64,000 nucleotides of DNA from Streptomyces sp. CB02980 (lineage in GTDB: Bacteria > Actinomycetota > Actinomycetes > Streptomycetales > Streptomycetaceae). Of this stretch, positions 9,007 through 17,206 are shown piece by piece (position 1 is the first letter of the stretch; each line of letters opens with the position of its first letter). The stretch spans positions 62,001 to 126,000 of the forward strand of contig NZ_JACSCH020000002.1 of the NCBI RefSeq assembly GCF_014451325.2, given 5' to 3'. The translations under genes and the position numbers were made by a program. The notes below the pieces were generated by a model. It saw only the letters and a program-made list of their open reading frames with translations, was not told the origin of the DNA and did no database searches.

Positions 9007-10929
9007 GTGCGATTCCAGTTACTCGGGCCCCTGAGCGTCACCGACGGGCGGGACCTCGTGATGCTCCCGCCCTCCAAACCGACGGCGCTGCTCGCCGCGC
9101 TGCTCATCCGGCCGGGTTCGATCGTCTCCGCCGACCGTCTGCGCGACATCGTCTGGGGCGAGGAGCACCCCACGACGGCCAAGACCGCCCTGCAGAGCTG
9201 CGTTCTGCGCCTGCGGCGGCTGTTCGCCAAGTACGGCATCGAGCACCAGGCCGTCGTCGCGGTGGCCGGCGGCTACCGCATCGACGCCGACGCCGAGACG
9301 CTCGACCTGCTCCACTTCCGCCGGCTCGTCGAGCAGGCCGCCGCGTCCGGGAACGACTCCGAGCTGTACACGCTGCGCAGCGCCCTCGCCCTGTGGCAGG
9401 GGGGCCTGCTCTCCAACGTCCCCTCCGACCTGCTGCACCGGGACGAGGTACCCCGTCTCACGGAGGAGCGGCTGAGGGTGCTGGAACGGGTCTGTGACAT
9501 CGAACTGGAAGACGGCCGATGTCGCGAAGCACTCGTTGATCTTTGGGAGGTTACGCGCGTATACCCGGCCCACGAGCGCTTCGCCGAGCAGCTGATCGAG
9601 GCCCTGTACCGGACGGGCCGGCAGACCGAGGCGCTCGCGGAGTACCGCAGGATCAAGGGCCATCTGCGCGAACGGCTCGGCGTCGATCCGCGGGCCGAAC
9701 TCCAGGGCCTGGAACTGGCGATCCTGCGGGGTGAGGACCTCGGCCGCGTCGAGGTGGCGCGAAGACGGGCCGCGCTCGCCGGGCATGCGACGGAACGGAC
9801 CGCGGCCCCTGGCGTTCAGGACCCTCAGGACTCTCCGGCTTCCGCGGGGCGGGACGCCCTCGCCGCCCCGCACCCACTCCCACTCCCACTCCCGCCCATT
9901 CCCTCCGTCCCCGGATTCACCGGACGGGAGCACGAAGTCCATTCCCTGGTAAGCCAGTTGACGACCGAGAGACCCGGCGGTGACTCCGAGCGGGCGCCGT
10001 TCGCCGTCCTCTCCGGAGCGCCCGGCATCGGCAAGACCGCCCTCGCCCTGCACGTCGCCCACCTGGTGAGCCGTCACTTCCCGGACGGTTGCCTCCTGGT
10101 GCCGCTGACCCGTCCGGACGGCAGCCCCCGCCCGGCGGAGGAGGCCGCCGACGAGCTCCGCCGGGCGCTGCCCGCAGGGCCCGGAACGGGCCGGGGCCGT
10201 TCCCTTCTCGTCCTGGACGACGTCGTCCACCCCGACCAGGTCCGCCCGCTGCTGACCGCGTACGCCTGCGGCGCGGCGATCGTCACCAGCCGGATGGGGC
10301 TCGCCGCGCTCGTCGCCACCCACGGCGGGACCGTGCACCGGCTCGGCGCCCTCGATCCGGAGCAGTCGCAGGCGCTGCTCACCGCCGTCCTCGGCCGGGA
10401 GCGGATCGCCGCCGAGCCCACCGCGGCGCTCCCCCTCGCGACCGCCTGCGGCCACCATCCGCTCGCCCTCCGGATCGCCGCGGCCCGGCTGCTCACCCGG
10501 CCCCGGCTGCGCCTCGCCGACTACGCAGACTGGCTCCGGCACGACCCCGTCGGCCGGCTCAGCCTCGCCGACGATCCCCGCATGTCGGTGCCGCAGCGGC
10601 TCGACGAGGCCCTCAAGCGGCTCCCTCCGGTGCTCGCCGAGGCTCATCTGCGCCTCGCCGCGTCACCCCACGACCCGCTCACCACCTCCGGGGCAGCCGG
10701 TCTCCTCGGCCTTCCCGAGGACACGGCGGAGCAGGTCATCGAGCGTCTCCTCGACGCCGGTCTCCTGGAGGAGGGTCAGCCCGGGGCCTTCTGGACGCAC
10801 GATCTGCTGCGGGCGCACGCCCGCCGTGCGGCCGGCTCCTCCGTCGACCACGCCCCCGCGCTGCTGCGCCCGCCCCGGCACGGGGAGTTCCCGCAGCTGG
10901 ACGGGACCAGGCCGGCCGCTCTGAGGTGA
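9007..10929 (+). CDS. SARP-family transcriptional activator with NB-ARC-type ATPase domain (RiPP cluster regulator)
   Basis: A 640-residue regulator. Residues 1-95 are the OmpR-like winged helix of SARPs (start VRFQLLGPLSV, then PPSKPTALLAALLIRPGSIVSADRLRDIVWG). Residues about 95-245 are the bacterial transcriptional activator domain. A Pro-rich linker (about 255-300) leads to an ATPase with Walker A GAPGIGKTALAL near residue 339. This is the AfsR/RedD-like activator type that drives antibiotic clusters. The GTG at 9007 fits the canonical SARP N-terminus. Codon 5 is TTA, so translation should depend on the bldA tRNA. It is first in a run of co-directional biosynthetic genes and is the obvious pathway activator. 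Confidence 0.85.
   Translation: MRFQLLGPLSVTDGRDLVMLPPSKPTALLAALLIRPGSIVSADRLRDIVWGEEHPTTAKTALQSCVLRLRRLFAKYGIEHQAVVAVAGGYRIDADAETLDLLHFRRLVEQAAASGNDSELYTLRSALALWQGGLLSNVPSDLLHRDEVPRLTEERLRVLERVCDIELEDGRCREALVDLWEVTRVYPAHERFAEQLIEALYRTGRQTEALAEYRRIKGHLRERLGVDPRAELQGLELAILRGEDLGRVEVARRRAALAGHATERTAAPGVQDPQDSPASAGRDALAAPHPLPLPLPPIPSVPGFTGREHEVHSLVSQLTTERPGGDSERAPFAVLSGAPGIGKTALALHVAHLVSRHFPDGCLLVPLTRPDGSPRPAEEAADELRRALPAGPGTGRGRSLLVLDDVVHPDQVRPLLTAYACGAAIVTSRMGLAALVATHGGTVHRLGALDPEQSQALLTAVLGRERIAAEPTAALPLATACGHHPLALRIAAARLLTRPRLRLADYADWLRHDPVGRLSLADDPRMSVPQRLDEALKRLPPVLAEAHLRLAASPHDPLTTSGAAGLLGLPEDTAEQVIERLLDAGLLEEGQPGAFWTHDLLRAHARRAAGSSVDHAPALLRPPRHGEFPQLDGTRPAALR
9019..9021 (+). promoter_or_regulatory. 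TTA codon at position 5 of the SARP gene (bldA control point)
   Basis: The frame from GTG 9007 reads GTG CGA TTC CAG TTA CTC. TTA is the rarest codon in Streptomyces and is read only by the bldA leucyl-tRNA, which is active mainly in late growth. Its placement in a pathway activator is a recurrent way of tying secondary metabolism to development. The TTA is in frame whichever upstream start is used. Confidence 0.85.
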
Positions 10930-11143
10930 CGACGGGGGCACATCCCCCGTTCGCCGCACCCGGCACGCCCGACCCACCCCGCGCACCCGACCACCCACCC
11001 CGCACACCCGACCGTCCCAGCCCGACCCGCACGCCCGCACTCCGCACCCCGCACCCCGCACCCGCACCCCGCACCCCCAGAGCAGTCGGCCCATCACCCC
11101 GGGCTCCATCTCGCCACCCCGTAACGAGAGGTGTGACGCACGC
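10930..11143 (+). repeat. C-rich low-complexity spacer between regulator and first biosynthetic gene
   Basis: About 130 bases (10960-11090) are built from imperfect repeats of CACCCCG and CACCCGAC with almost no G runs on this strand; the complement is strongly G-rich. No gene is present. A weak GAGAGG ribosome site precedes the ATG at 11144. The tract probably contains the operon promoter or leader and could fold into G-quadruplex structure on the other strand. Confidence 0.7.
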
Positions 11144-13399
11144 ATGACCCTTACGTCGTACGCGGAGATCGCCGGAACCCGGCCCCGAGTCCGTCGCGAT
11201 GTCCTGTTCACCCAGACCCCCAACGGCGTGATCTTCCACAACGCCGACGGCGGTTTCCAGCTCACCGCCAAGTCCGGCTACCGCTTCGCCACGCTCCTCA
11301 TGCCGTATCTGGACGGCAGCAGAGCGGTCGAGGAGATATGCGCGGGATTCGGCGACACGCAGAAGGCCATGGTGGGTGAGCTGGTCCAGGCGCTGTACGG
11401 GCGCGGCTTCGCCCGCCCCGTACCGGCGCCGGACGAGACGGCCGCCGAGCCCGCGCCCGCTCCGGAGGCGGCGGCCCGCTTCGCCCCGCAGATCGCGTAC
11501 ATCGACCACTACGCCGACGCCGCCACGAGCCGCTTCGCGCGCTTCCGGGAGACCCGGGTGGCGGTCCTCGGCGACGGTCCGGTGGCCCGCTGGTGCGTGC
11601 TCTCCCTCGTCCGGAACGGCTGCGCCGCCGTCGGAGTCGACCGCTCCCTGGCCGAGGGCACCGCCGGTGTGACACCGGAGGAGTTCGCGGCCGTCCGCGA
11701 GGAGGTCGCCGCCCTCGCCGAGGAGGGCTGCCCCGTCGAACTGCCGCTGCTGCCGGGGCGGGACACGGTCCGTGGCCGGAAGGCCTGGTCCGCGTACGAG
11801 GGGTACGACGTGGTGGTGGCCGCCGCCGGGTCCGACGTCCCGGGGCTTGTGCTGCCGCTGCTGCGGGAGGGTGTGCCGCGGGGTCGTACGCTGCTGCCCG
11901 CCTGGACGTTCGGCGGCTCGGCCGTCGTCGGCCCGGCGACGACCGCGGAGTCGGCGTCGTGCTGGTCCTGCGCCGCGCTCCGGCTCGGCGCGGCCGGCGG
12001 TGCCGCCGCGTCGGACGCCGCCGAGCTGTGGAGCGGTCTCGCCCTCGGCACCGGTACGCCGAGCATCCAGCCGGCCGGGCCGCTCGCGGCGATGCTCGGG
12101 AACCTGCTCGGGTACGAGGTGTTCCGCCTGGTCACCGGGGCCCTGCCGGCCGAGACCCGGGACCGGGTGCTCGTCCAGTCCATGGCCAGCCTCGACGTCG
12201 CGTCGGAGCCGCTGCTCGCCCACCCGCACTGTCCGTTCTGCTCGTCCGCCGTGGGCCTGCCCGAACCGGTCGACGTGACGTCGGCGCCGGCGCGTCCCGT
12301 GTTCCTGCCGACGGTCGCCACGGCCCCCGACGACGACGCCGCCCAGGGACCGCTCGCCGAGCTGGAGCGGCGCTCGGCGCTCGTCCGCCCCTTCACGGGG
12401 GTCTTCACGTCGTACGCCGACGAGCCGCTGACGCAGACGCCCCTCAAGGTGGGCTCGGTCGTCCTCGGTCTGGGCACGCGGGGCACCCGTACGATCACGG
12501 CCTTCGACGTGCACCACACCGCCGGTGCCCGACTGCGGGCGCTCAACGCGGCGGCGGTGGTCTACGCCGAGCACGTGGTCCCGGCCGCCGCCTTCGCGGA
12601 GCCACTCGACGCCCTGCCGTCGGTGGGCCCCGACACCCTGACCGTCGCGTCGGGCACGGGCGGCTCGGGTGGTGCGACGAGCTGGACCGCGGCCACCTCG
12701 CTCCTCACCAAGGAGGTCGTACGGGTGCCCTCAGGCGCCGTGCGTCCCTTCGGCCCGGACAACGCCGACCGTCGCTTCGAGCCGACCAGGGCGGGAGCCG
12801 GGGCGGGGTCGGACCTTCCGGCGGCGGCGGCCGCCGGGCTGCTGTCGGCCCTCGCCCACGACGCCCTGCGCCGGGCCGTGACGGGCTCCGGTGACACCAC
12901 CCCGATCGCACCCGAGGTCTTCGGCGCGGACCCGGAGACGACGTTCCTCCTCCGGTCGGCCACCCTGCTCGGCCTCACCGTCGAGCTCCTCGACCTCGGC
13001 GAGCGGGCGCACTCCGGCGCGTCGGTCGTCCTGGCGAGGACGGCTGCCGGTGACCCGGACCCCGGCCGCTGGGCGGTAGGCGCCGCCCTGGACCTGACCT
13101 CGGCCGCCGTCGACGCGGTACGGGACCTCCTCGGAGAGGTCCAGCTCGCCGGGGAGGGGCGGAGCACGGACGAGGGCGATCCGCTGCTGCGGGACCTGGC
13201 CGCGGCCCTCGTACCGGTCACCGGCGACGAGTCCGCGCGGGCGCCGGGCGACCCCGTGGAGTGGCCCCACGTCCTGGAGCGCCTCGCCGCCGCGGGCCGG
13301 GACGCGTTCGTCGTCCCGACGCACGCCACCGACCTGCCGACGGCGGGCATCCACACCGTGCGTGTCCTGCTCACCCGGGCGGCCCCCGATGCGCGCTGA
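11144..13399 (+). CDS. TOMM leader-peptide-binding E1-like (ocin-ThiF) protein with degenerate YcaO-like C-terminal domain
   Basis: A 751-residue protein. The N-terminal 90 residues look like a RiPP recognition element (PNGVIFHNADGGFQLTAKSGYRFATLLMPYLDG style). A Rossmann-like E1/ThiF region follows (VAVLGDGPVARWCVLSLVRNG) with two CxxC pairs, CWSC near residue 272 and CPFC near 363, which fit a zinc site. The last 340 residues run parallel to a YcaO domain: FTGVFTSYADEPL, ARLRALNAAAVVYAE, LSALAHDALRRAV, GAALDLTSAAVDAVRDLLGEVQ, AGIHTVRVLLTRA. The ATP-binding glutamates and the proline-rich tail are missing. Its expected role is to bind the precursor leader and present it to the YcaO enzymes. 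It overlaps the next gene by 11 bases. Confidence 0.82.
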   Translation: MTLTSYAEIAGTRPRVRRDVLFTQTPNGVIFHNADGGFQLTAKSGYRFATLLMPYLDGSRAVEEICAGFGDTQKAMVGELVQALYGRGFARPVPAPDETAAEPAPAPEAAARFAPQIAYIDHYADAATSRFARFRETRVAVLGDGPVARWCVLSLVRNGCAAVGVDRSLAEGTAGVTPEEFAAVREEVAALAEEGCPVELPLLPGRDTVRGRKAWSAYEGYDVVVAAAGSDVPGLVLPLLREGVPRGRTLLPAWTFGGSAVVGPATTAESASCWSCAALRLGAAGGAAASDAAELWSGLALGTGTPSIQPAGPLAAMLGNLLGYEVFRLVTGALPAETRDRVLVQSMASLDVASEPLLAHPHCPFCSSAVGLPEPVDVTSAPARPVFLPTVATAPDDDAAQGPLAELERRSALVRPFTGVFTSYADEPLTQTPLKVGSVVLGLGTRGTRTITAFDVHHTAGARLRALNAAAVVYAEHVVPAAAFAEPLDALPSVGPDTLTVASGTGGSGGATSWTAATSLLTKEVVRVPSGAVRPFGPDNADRRFEPTRAGAGAGSDLPAAAAAGLLSALAHDALRRAVTGSGDTTPIAPEVFGADPETTFLLRSATLLGLTVELLDLGERAHSGASVVLARTAAGDPDPGRWAVGAALDLTSAAVDAVRDLLGEVQLAGEGRSTDEGDPLLRDLAAALVPVTGDESARAPGDPVEWPHVLERLAAAGRDAFVVPTHATDLPTAGIHTVRVLLTRAAPDAR

Positions 13400-15431
13400 G
13401 ACCGTGGCGCCGCCGGAAGGCCGGACCGCGCCCGCGCCGCACGCCGATACCTCCGGTGCCGCCGGTTCCTCCAGTGCCGCCGGTTCCTCCGTCGCCCCCG
13501 ACGCGGGCGCCCGCGCCGGTTCCTCGTCCCGGTTCGCCGTCGCCCTGCGTGCGGCGCTCGACGAGATCGGAGCCGTTTCGGGCGGCCCCGTACCGGCCGT
13601 GGCGGTCGCCCCCCTCGGCGTACGGGACGCGTACGCCGGCACCACCGACGGGCAGGGCCCCCTCCGTAACTCCAGCGTCGCCGGCCGCCCGCTCCCCGTG
13701 CACCTCTACGGACGTCAGGTCATCGTCGGTCCGTGGCCCTCGGTGCCCGGAGGAACCGACCGCACGCACCGCGCCGGCTGCGCGACCTGTCTCCGGCGTC
13801 GCTGGCAGGGAGTTCGTTCCGTCCCCCTGCGTGAGGGTCTCGAGCTCGGGTCGGAGACCCGGTCCGCGGGCGGCTGGCCGTACGGCGTCCCCTTCGCCGC
13901 CACCGCCGTCGCCGCCCTGGTCGCGGGGCTCGCGGAACAGGGGCCGGCGCCCGGCCCTTACCCCCGTGTCCATCTGATCGACCTCGACACCCTGACCGTG
14001 CGGAGCCATCCGCTCGTGCCCGACCCGGAGTGCCCCTCCTGCGGGACTCCCGAGGAGGACACCGCCGGGGCCGCCACGCTGACGCTGCGTCCGGCACCCA
14101 AGTACCGGCCGGGTGTCTTCCGGGTCCGCCGGATCGAGGACTACCGGCTGCCCGTGGACGCGTTCGCCAACCCCCACTGGGGCGCCATCGGCCCGTCCGT
14201 CGTCTGCGACGTCGCCTCGACCACCACCTCGGCCACCGTCGGCTGCTTCTCGTCCCGCTCCGGGGAGTATCTGCGCGAGACGTTCTGGGGCGGCCACGCC
14301 GACAGCTACGCGCGCAGCCAGCGCATCGGGGTCCTCGAAGGTCTTGAGCGCTACGCGGGGATGCGCGCCCGGACCCGGACGGCGCGTCTGCGTGCGTCGT
14401 TCGACGACCTCGGCCCGGTGGCGGTGGACCCGCGCGAGACCGGGCTGTACGCGGACGAGTTCCACCGGGACAACCCCCGGGTGCGGCCCTTCGCCCCGGA
14501 CCGGGAGATCCCCTGGGTGTGGGGCTGGTCGCTGCGCGACGCGGCGCCGCGCGCCGTGCCGGAGATCCTGGCGTACTACCACGCGCCGGGCCTGGAGAAC
14601 CGGTTCGTGCAGGAGAGCTCCAACGGGTGTGCGTCCGGGGGCAGTACGGAGGAGGCCGTCTACTTCGGCCTGATGGAGGTCATCGAGCGGGACGCCTTCC
14701 TGCGCGCCTGGTACGGGCAGGTGCCGCTGCGCGAGATCGACCCGTCGACCAGTGCCCGGGCGAGCACCCGGCACATGGTCGACCGGCTGGCCATGTACGG
14801 CTACCGGGCGCGGTTCTTCGACACCCGAGCGGACCTCCCGGTCCCGGTGGTCACCGCGTGCGCCGAGCGGTTCGACGGGGGCGTGGGCCGCATGTGCTTC
14901 GGCGCGGGCGCGGGACTCGACCCCGAGTCGGCCCTGGACTCGGCGCTCTGCGAGATCGCCACCGACTCCGTCAACCTCGTCGGCCGGACCCGGCGCGACG
15001 AGGCGCGGCTGCGGGCGATGGCCGCCGACTTCGACCGGGTCACCACGCTCCACGACCATCCGCTGGTCTACGGCGTTCCGGAGATGGGTCGGCACGCCGA
15101 CTTCCTGCTGCGACAGCCAGACCGCCAACCGCCCCTCGCGGTCGCCGACCTCGCGTGGCCGGACGCCGACGGCGCCACCGTCGCCACGGACCTGCGCGAG
15201 GACCTGCTGCGGGTCGTGGGCGCGGTGACCGCCGCCGGCTTCGACGTGGTGGTGGTCGACCAGACCCTGCCGGAGCAGCGCGCGCTCGGTCTGCACACCG
15301 TCAAGGTCCTGGTGCCCGGACTCCTGCCCATCGACTTCGGCTGGTCCCGGCAGCGGGCCCGCCACATGCCCCGGATGCGCGCGGCCCTGGGCACCGCCGG
15401 ACTCCACCCCGCGCCCCATCCCTTCCCGTAG
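13389..15431 (+). CDS. YcaO-domain cyclodehydratase 1 (azoline-forming)
   Basis: A 680-residue enzyme, start ATG 13389 overlapping the upstream stop (translational coupling); an upstream in-frame ATG at 13362 is less likely. Residues about 1-230 are a truncated E1-like region with paired cysteines GCATC (131, 134) and CPSC (215, 218). The YcaO domain follows with ATP-binding signatures VLEGLERYAG and LMEVIERDAF, and the C-terminus is PHPFP, the proline-rich end typical of azoline-forming YcaO enzymes. Such enzymes phosphorylate the backbone amide and cyclise Cys, Ser or Thr to thiazolines or oxazolines. It should act on the 26144-26314 precursor. Whether it prefers Cys or Ser/Thr is not visible. 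Confidence 0.9.
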   Translation: MRAETVAPPEGRTAPAPHADTSGAAGSSSAAGSSVAPDAGARAGSSSRFAVALRAALDEIGAVSGGPVPAVAVAPLGVRDAYAGTTDGQGPLRNSSVAGRPLPVHLYGRQVIVGPWPSVPGGTDRTHRAGCATCLRRRWQGVRSVPLREGLELGSETRSAGGWPYGVPFAATAVAALVAGLAEQGPAPGPYPRVHLIDLDTLTVRSHPLVPDPECPSCGTPEEDTAGAATLTLRPAPKYRPGVFRVRRIEDYRLPVDAFANPHWGAIGPSVVCDVASTTTSATVGCFSSRSGEYLRETFWGGHADSYARSQRIGVLEGLERYAGMRARTRTARLRASFDDLGPVAVDPRETGLYADEFHRDNPRVRPFAPDREIPWVWGWSLRDAAPRAVPEILAYYHAPGLENRFVQESSNGCASGGSTEEAVYFGLMEVIERDAFLRAWYGQVPLREIDPSTSARASTRHMVDRLAMYGYRARFFDTRADLPVPVVTACAERFDGGVGRMCFGAGAGLDPESALDSALCEIATDSVNLVGRTRRDEARLRAMAADFDRVTTLHDHPLVYGVPEMGRHADFLLRQPDRQPPLAVADLAWPDADGATVATDLREDLLRVVGAVTAAGFDVVVVDQTLPEQRALGLHTVKVLVPGLLPIDFGWSRQRARHMPRMRAALGTAGLHPAPHPFP

Positions 15432-15472
15432 CGGCGCCCGTCCCGTACGCCGTCCGAAAGGAGGCCGACCCC

Positions 15473-17194
15473 ATGGGGTACGCCCATGAGTACGCCGATG
15501 CCGTCCTGTACCGCGGCCGCGTTCCGATGGAACCCGCCGACTTCGTCCCCGACTGGCCCGACGGGCCGCGCAGGGGAAAGTTCTACCCCGGTGTGGAGTC
15601 CTACGCCCTGCCAGACGGGGACGACCTGGCCGACGCGCCCGCGTGGGCCGGTCTTCTCCCGCGGTCCTGCGGCAGGCCCGCGGCCGCCGGACCGGCCGGA
15701 TCGCCCCGTCCGGCCGGATCACCCGGGTCGGCCGGATCGCCCGGGTCGCCCGGCGGCTTCACCCTCCCCCTGCTGTCCGCGATGCTCAAGGACTCGTACG
15801 GGCTGACCGGCCGCCGGCTCGGAATCCAGGCCAACAGCGACCTGTCCGGGCTGCCGTTCTACACCCACGCCAACTGGTCCCGCGGCACGGCGGGCGGCGG
15901 CGGTCTCTACCCGGTCGGCGTCTACTGGGCCTCGGGTCCTTCGGGCCCGCTCACGCCCGGCATCCACTACTACGACGTCCAGCGGCACGCCGTGCAGCGG
16001 CTGTTGACGGGGGACGTGACGGCGCGGGTGCGCGAGGCGCTGGGGCGGGACGCCCCCGCCGAGGCCCTCGAGACCGACCAGTACCTGATCCTCGGCGTGA
16101 AGTACTGGCAGACGGCCTTCAAGTACAACAGCTTCGGCTACCACGTGGTCTGCACCGACGTCGGGACGCTCGTGCAGACCTGGCGCATCTGGGCCGCCGC
16201 CCACGGGCTGCGGACCGCGCCCGTCCTGTGGTTCGACGAGCCCCGGCTGAACGGCCTGCTCGGCACGGTCGGCGAGGAGGAGGGCGTGTTCGCCGTGGTG
16301 CCCCTGCGCTGGGACGGCGACGGCACCGTGCCGCGTACGGCGGTGGGCGCGGGACCCGACCCGGCGGTACGGCCGTATGCCCGGGTCGCCGGCGTCGACG
16401 GCCCCGATCCGGGGGTACGGCACCGCGACGTCGAGCGCTCCCGTACCGTCATCGAGTTCCCCACGGTCCTCGCGATGCACGCGGCGGCCGTGGCCGGCGC
16501 CGCCGACCGGCCCGCGCCCGGCGCGCTCGCCCCGGCGGCCGCCCGGTCCGTCCCCGCGGGCGCCACCCGGGTCCCGCTGCCCGCGCCCGCCTTCCCCGAG
16601 GTGCCGGTGCGCCGCGTCCTGCGGAGCCGGCGCAGCAGCTTCGGCCGCTTCGACGCGGCCGACCCCGTCACGCCCGGCCAGCTGTCGTCCGTGCTGGCGG
16701 CCTGCGCGGCGGCCTCCCTGGGCGGGGAGGCCGATCCGGACGGCGCGCTCCGGCAGGTCCGGCTGTACGCCTTCGTCAACCACGTCCGGGACATCGTGCC
16801 CGGCGCGTACGTCTACGACCCCGAGGCGGGCGATCTCGCGCTCGTCGTCCCCGGCCCGCAGGGAGCGTTCCTCCAGGAGAACTACTTCCTGGCCAACTAC
16901 AACCTGGAGCAGGCCGGCGTCGTCCTCGTGCCGACGGTGCGGACGAAGGCCGTCCTGGACGCGGTCGGGGACCGCGGCTACCGGCTTGCCGTCGGCACGG
17001 CGGGCGCCGTGGCCCAGACGTTCTACCTGGCGGCGTCCGCCCTGTCGCTCGGAGCGGGTGTGGCACTGGGCTTCGACAACGTGTCGTTCGTCGAGAGGCT
17101 CGGTCTCGAGGGCACCGCGGAGGCGCCCCTGCTGATCATGCCGCTCGGCAACGAACGCCCGGAGCCCGCCGACTTCCGCCACGAGATCGCCTGA
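15473..17194 (+). CDS. SagB/McbC-type FMN-dependent azoline dehydrogenase (tandem nitroreductase fold)
   Basis: A 573-residue protein, start ATG 15473 behind the near-perfect site AAAGGAGG. It contains two nitroreductase-fold halves. The first has NWSRGTAGGGGLYPVGVYW and LGVKYWQTAFKYNSFGYHVVCTDVG, with the Lys-Tyr pair expected of azole-forming oxidases. The second (from about residue 370) has RRSSFGRFDAADPV and YFLANYNLEQAGVVLVPT. A low-complexity insert of PAGSPGSAGSPG repeats lies near residues 70-100. Two-domain SagB proteins oxidise azolines to aromatic azoles using FMN. This fits a product with thiazoles and oxazoles. Confidence 0.88.
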   Translation: MGYAHEYADAVLYRGRVPMEPADFVPDWPDGPRRGKFYPGVESYALPDGDDLADAPAWAGLLPRSCGRPAAAGPAGSPRPAGSPGSAGSPGSPGGFTLPLLSAMLKDSYGLTGRRLGIQANSDLSGLPFYTHANWSRGTAGGGGLYPVGVYWASGPSGPLTPGIHYYDVQRHAVQRLLTGDVTARVREALGRDAPAEALETDQYLILGVKYWQTAFKYNSFGYHVVCTDVGTLVQTWRIWAAAHGLRTAPVLWFDEPRLNGLLGTVGEEEGVFAVVPLRWDGDGTVPRTAVGAGPDPAVRPYARVAGVDGPDPGVRHRDVERSRTVIEFPTVLAMHAAAVAGAADRPAPGALAPAAARSVPAGATRVPLPAPAFPEVPVRRVLRSRRSSFGRFDAADPVTPGQLSSVLAACAAASLGGEADPDGALRQVRLYAFVNHVRDIVPGAYVYDPEAGDLALVVPGPQGAFLQENYFLANYNLEQAGVVLVPTVRTKAVLDAVGDRGYRLAVGTAGAVAQTFYLAASALSLGAGVALGFDNVSFVERLGLEGTAEAPLLIMPLGNERPEPADFRHEIA

Positions 17195-17206
17195 GGGGGA
17201 CCCGCG

